Shown here one piece after another: positions 61,501-64,000 of a stretch of DNA of 64,000 nucleotides (positions within the stretch are counted from its first letter, which is position 1; each line of letters opens with the position of its first letter). Below the pieces are notes generated by a model. That model saw only the letters and a list, made by a program, of their open reading frames with translations. It made no database searches and had not been told where the DNA came from. Source of the DNA: Scortum barcoo (Eukaryota > Chordata > Actinopteri > Centrarchiformes > Terapontidae); assembly GCA_023238725.1 (NCBI GenBank), contig CM041535.1, positions 25,597,978 to 25,661,977 on the forward strand. Direction: 5' to 3'. The position numbers were made by a program, and so were the translations under genes.

Positions 61501-64000
61501 GAGGGCTGGGCTGCTCTGGTAGATGCTTTGACCAACAATGTTGACGTTCTTACACACGAAGACCGGGCCTCTCTCATACACAACATCTTTGCTCTCTCCA
61601 GGTACAGCAAACAACATAATTAGTTGGGATTTTTTTTAATCACTGACAGAAGAAACTGACTTTTAAAATGCTTTTATTCTGCATTTTCCTCTCCCTGACT
61701 GTCCTGTGTTTGTGTCGACAGACTGGGACGCGTTTCATTCCGTCAAGTGCTCAACTTGCTGAGGTACATGTCCAATGAAACTGAGACTTCTCCTGTGACA
61801 GAGGCCTTGTTACAGCTCAACAGTATAAACCGACTGCTTGACAAACGACAGGAACACGTTCTTGTGGCTCGCATGAAGGTACGTACACAAACTACTCATA
61901 CGCACATACTCACTTACAAAGAAATTTTATTCAAATTTAGTAAATAAACACACTTAAGCCACAAGTCTGTCAAACACATGCACAATATCTATAGTCTTCA
62001 AATATTCGTAAGAAAATAAGAATGACATGCTCGATTAAAAGTGATTAAATTTGTCAGTTTGTTTTGGTTATGATAAGGTGGTACATTTAAAACTAACATG
62101 ATGGCAGTGAAGTTTAAGCAGTAAATATGTAGCCTATTAATAACGCTACTTACACCATAATATGAATTTTACCAAACACTTTGAATTAACTTTAAAGCTT
62201 AAATGATTATTATTTTATTTCCCCAATCAATGTCAAAACTTACTTACATGTACTGCTTTTAAATCAACTGTAGTATTAAAAATACTTAAGCATCTATGTT
62301 ACAAATACATTAAGGTAAACCTGTAAAAAAAAATTGTCTCAATGAATTTGTGAGATTAAATGTCGGATCAGTTTCTGTGTACTAATCATTGCATGATTTT
62401 TTTGTCTTGCATATGACAGAATTATATTCTACATAACTTTGGTTCTCTGATGGAGAATCAAACATGGACAGAGGAAGAGAGTGTGTCTAAGCAGGAGCTG
62501 CGCTCAGCACTGCTGGAGACAGCCTGTAGTCTGAATGAAGAAAAGTGCACTCAGCAAGCCAAAGCCTTGTTCAGACAGTATGTCGAGTCCAACGGGACCT
62601 TTCGGTACGTAGAGCAAACAAGAAACTGTTTATTTCTGGGTCACAGTGACAGCAGGGTGAGAGGAGCCCAACATCTTTTTAGAAATCATCTTTAGCGGAG
62701 ATGGGGGAATGGGACTATTGAATTGGTGTTTGATATTTAAGCTGTAGAAAGTAAACTAAAATTTCATGCACTTGTAACCTAAAATATGATCATGTTTGTA
62801 TTACTGAAGGATCCCAGGCGATCTGCAGCAAGTTGTTTTCACTGTGGCTGCCCAGTCAAGTGAAGATTGGTCGACTTTGCTCAGCCTGTACGGAAATGTC
62901 ATCTATGATGCAGAGAAGCGGAAAATGCTACGGGGCCTAGCATCCACTCAGGACCCACGGCAAATAGTGTGGTAAGTGTTTGTATTTGTTTCTGACTGGG
63001 ATCAAGCATCCATGTCTTTACCTCCCCACTGATGATTGTTTTAATCTTTTTCACTCTCAGGTCAATATAAATTTTCCACACAAACGTAGATCTGGTTGTT
63101 CTGGTTCACACTCTAATTTTGAAACATTGGCAGCATTTCCACCAAGAATTAATTAGTTCACAACCCAAAAAGTTGGTTTCCAGCTGGGACCAAAAAACTT
63201 TCCTTGAGCTGAAGCAAACCATGACGACATCAGTGGGCATTGTCATTGTTTACAGGTTGGAAACTTAGAGGATGGAGAAGGCAACAGAGAACAAAAGAGA
63301 ACAAATGCTTTTTACTGCCATTGTGCACTTTGCAACGCCCTCCACAATGACACATCCTTGATCTGCTTGAAAACTGGCAGGCTAGATAGGACAAAGATTC
63401 CAGGAATCTTGAAGGAACCGGTTCAAGAACCAAAGCTAACTTGGTGAACAATCAGTACTGGAGGCAAAAAACCTGCCACCACACGCTGAGAGCAAATTAA
63501 AATTGAAAACAACCAAACATGGACTCAACTTGAGCCAGAAGCTGTGTACAAGAAAACGCTGCCAACCAAAACCCAATACTTGTTCTTGAGTCGCATAGTA
63601 TCATTTGAGGTGGTATGATTTTGTGCATCAGATATAGTTTGCAGTCTGTTTTTGATATGACATTATGTTAAAAAATAGGTTTTAGATTATGGCTGCTGAA
63701 CTGTTAACTCATAAAGATCACAAAGGTTGTAATTTTGTATTATCTTTTTCATACATTTTCCTCTTGATATTATTCAATTGTACATGTAAAATTTGTAGTT
63801 AATTAACTTATTAGTTCACTTAATTGTCCCGTAATTACAGTTGAGTGTTTGAGACATTTGAGATATGAAACTTTTTTTTCTTGGCATAATTCGATTTGGT
63901 ATTCAGGTTTTTTATTTTATTGTTTATTATTATTTTCATGCTCGGTCTAGGATACTAAAGGCCAGTCTGAAGGGGGACTTCATTCAGACGCAGGAGTTGC
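52589..64000 (+). CDS. lnpep: Leucyl/cystinyl aminopeptidase (lnpep, IRAP), 3' end off window
   Basis: Type II membrane M1 zinc aminopeptidase of endosomal/GLUT4 vesicles. It cleaves oxytocin, vasopressin and angiotensin IV-related peptides and trims cross-presented MHC I peptides. Twenty exons in the window give 935 residues; about 90 C-terminal residues lie beyond. The cytoplasmic tail is strikingly conserved with human (PRNMIENSMFEEEPDVVDLA), with dileucine motifs at 61-62 and 84-85 beside an acidic cluster that direct vesicle sorting. The transmembrane helix is about 120-140. The catalytic domain has GAMENWG at 439-445, HELAHQ at 474-479 and the zinc ligand in WLNEGFATYMQY. The start is chosen because MDPFDSSSST aligns with human MEPF. 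One donor (after 61,153) is GC rather than GT. Confidence 0.96.
52620..54750 (+). other. lnpep intron 1
   Basis: A 2.1 kb intron starting G|GTGAGG, with no recognisable element beyond an unusually long G run near 52,807-52,816. Confidence 0.75.
54846..56962 (+). other. lnpep introns 2 and 3, with AAGTAC-type repeat
   Basis: Intron 2 (54,846-55,682) shows nothing notable. In intron 3 (55,886-56,962) the stretch at about 56,100-56,590 carries AAGTAC-type words (GAAAGTACAG, GTAAAAGTAG, ATAAAAGTACTCTG, GTACTTCCACCC) and looks like another degenerate copy of the dispersed repeat seen at 24,900. Confidence 0.45.
60178..60992 (+). other. lnpep intron 13 with LINE/SINE-like tail
   Basis: It contains TACTTTATTGATCCCTGTGAG near 60,428, the reverse complement of a common fish retroelement 3' end. 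The rest is unremarkable. Confidence 0.4.
62972..63950 (+). other. lnpep intron 19, possible MITE
   Basis: The segment at about 63,120-63,450 has CAGCTGGGACCAAAAAACTT near one end and GGAACCGGTTCAAGAACC near the other, reminiscent of small non-autonomous DNA elements in fish. No coding capacity. Uncertain. Confidence 0.3.

Larger units (their letters stand above)
52589..64000 (+). other. lnpep: Exon map of lnpep (partial)
   Basis: Coding exons: 52589-52619, 54751-54845, 55683-55885, 56963-57074, 57232-57489, 57654-57844, 58123-58261, 58854-58988, 59093-59213, 59316-59467, 59560-59673, 59764-59895, 60043-60177, 60993-61153, 61238-61326, 61418-61601, 61722-61878, 62420-62604, 62810-62971 and 63951 to the window end. 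Phases join correctly throughout and no frameshift was found. From the catalytic core onward the exon lengths equal those of erap2 (for example 121, 114 and 132 nt), showing their common origin. Confidence 0.88.

Overview
This window looks like nuclear DNA of a ray-finned (teleost) fish. It has spliced protein-coding genes with short introns, very dense CA/GT and CT microsatellites, and decayed Tc1/mariner and LINE copies of the kind common in fish. The proteins match vertebrate families. No bacterial, viral or CRISPR feature was seen.

Layout. Positions 1 to about 29,190 hold no convincing gene. They contain microsatellites, several decayed mobile elements and a few AT-rich, microsatellite-free blocks that resemble conserved enhancers. 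From 29,852 to 37,029 (+) lies rgmb (repulsive guidance molecule B, a GPI-anchored BMP co-receptor and neogenin ligand) in three coding exons, behind a compound CT/GT repeat and a CpG-rich first exon. Tail-to-tail with it, on the minus strand (41,069 to 39,239), I reconstruct a small five-exon gene that encodes a signal peptide, one C1-type Ig domain, a 14-residue hinge with one cysteine, and a transmembrane segment with the Arg-x4-Lys pattern of TCR alpha and pre-TCR alpha. It has no V region and is the most unusual item here: a candidate fish pre-T-cell-receptor alpha (ptcra-like) gene.

Head-to-head with that gene is erap2 (42,738 to 48,758, +; endoplasmic reticulum aminopeptidase 2, 20 coding exons). 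A perfect interferon-stimulated response element (41,812-41,823) lies just before its probable first exon. After a 3.8 kb repeat-filled spacer comes lnpep (52,589 to beyond 64,000, +; leucyl/cystinyl aminopeptidase, also called IRAP), truncated by the window edge after about 935 of roughly 1,025 expected residues. The erap2-lnpep order and orientation match human 5q15, where RGMB also lies not far away.

Shared themes. Three of the four genes bear on immunity: erap2 and lnpep trim peptides for MHC class I (in the ER and in endosomes), and the ptcra-like protein would act in thymic T-cell selection. rgmb exon 3 and erap2 exon 17 each carry one extra base that breaks an otherwise intact frame, most simply assembly errors. 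Gene models were assembled by eye from splice signals, reading phase and recalled family sequences, with no alignment or database search.
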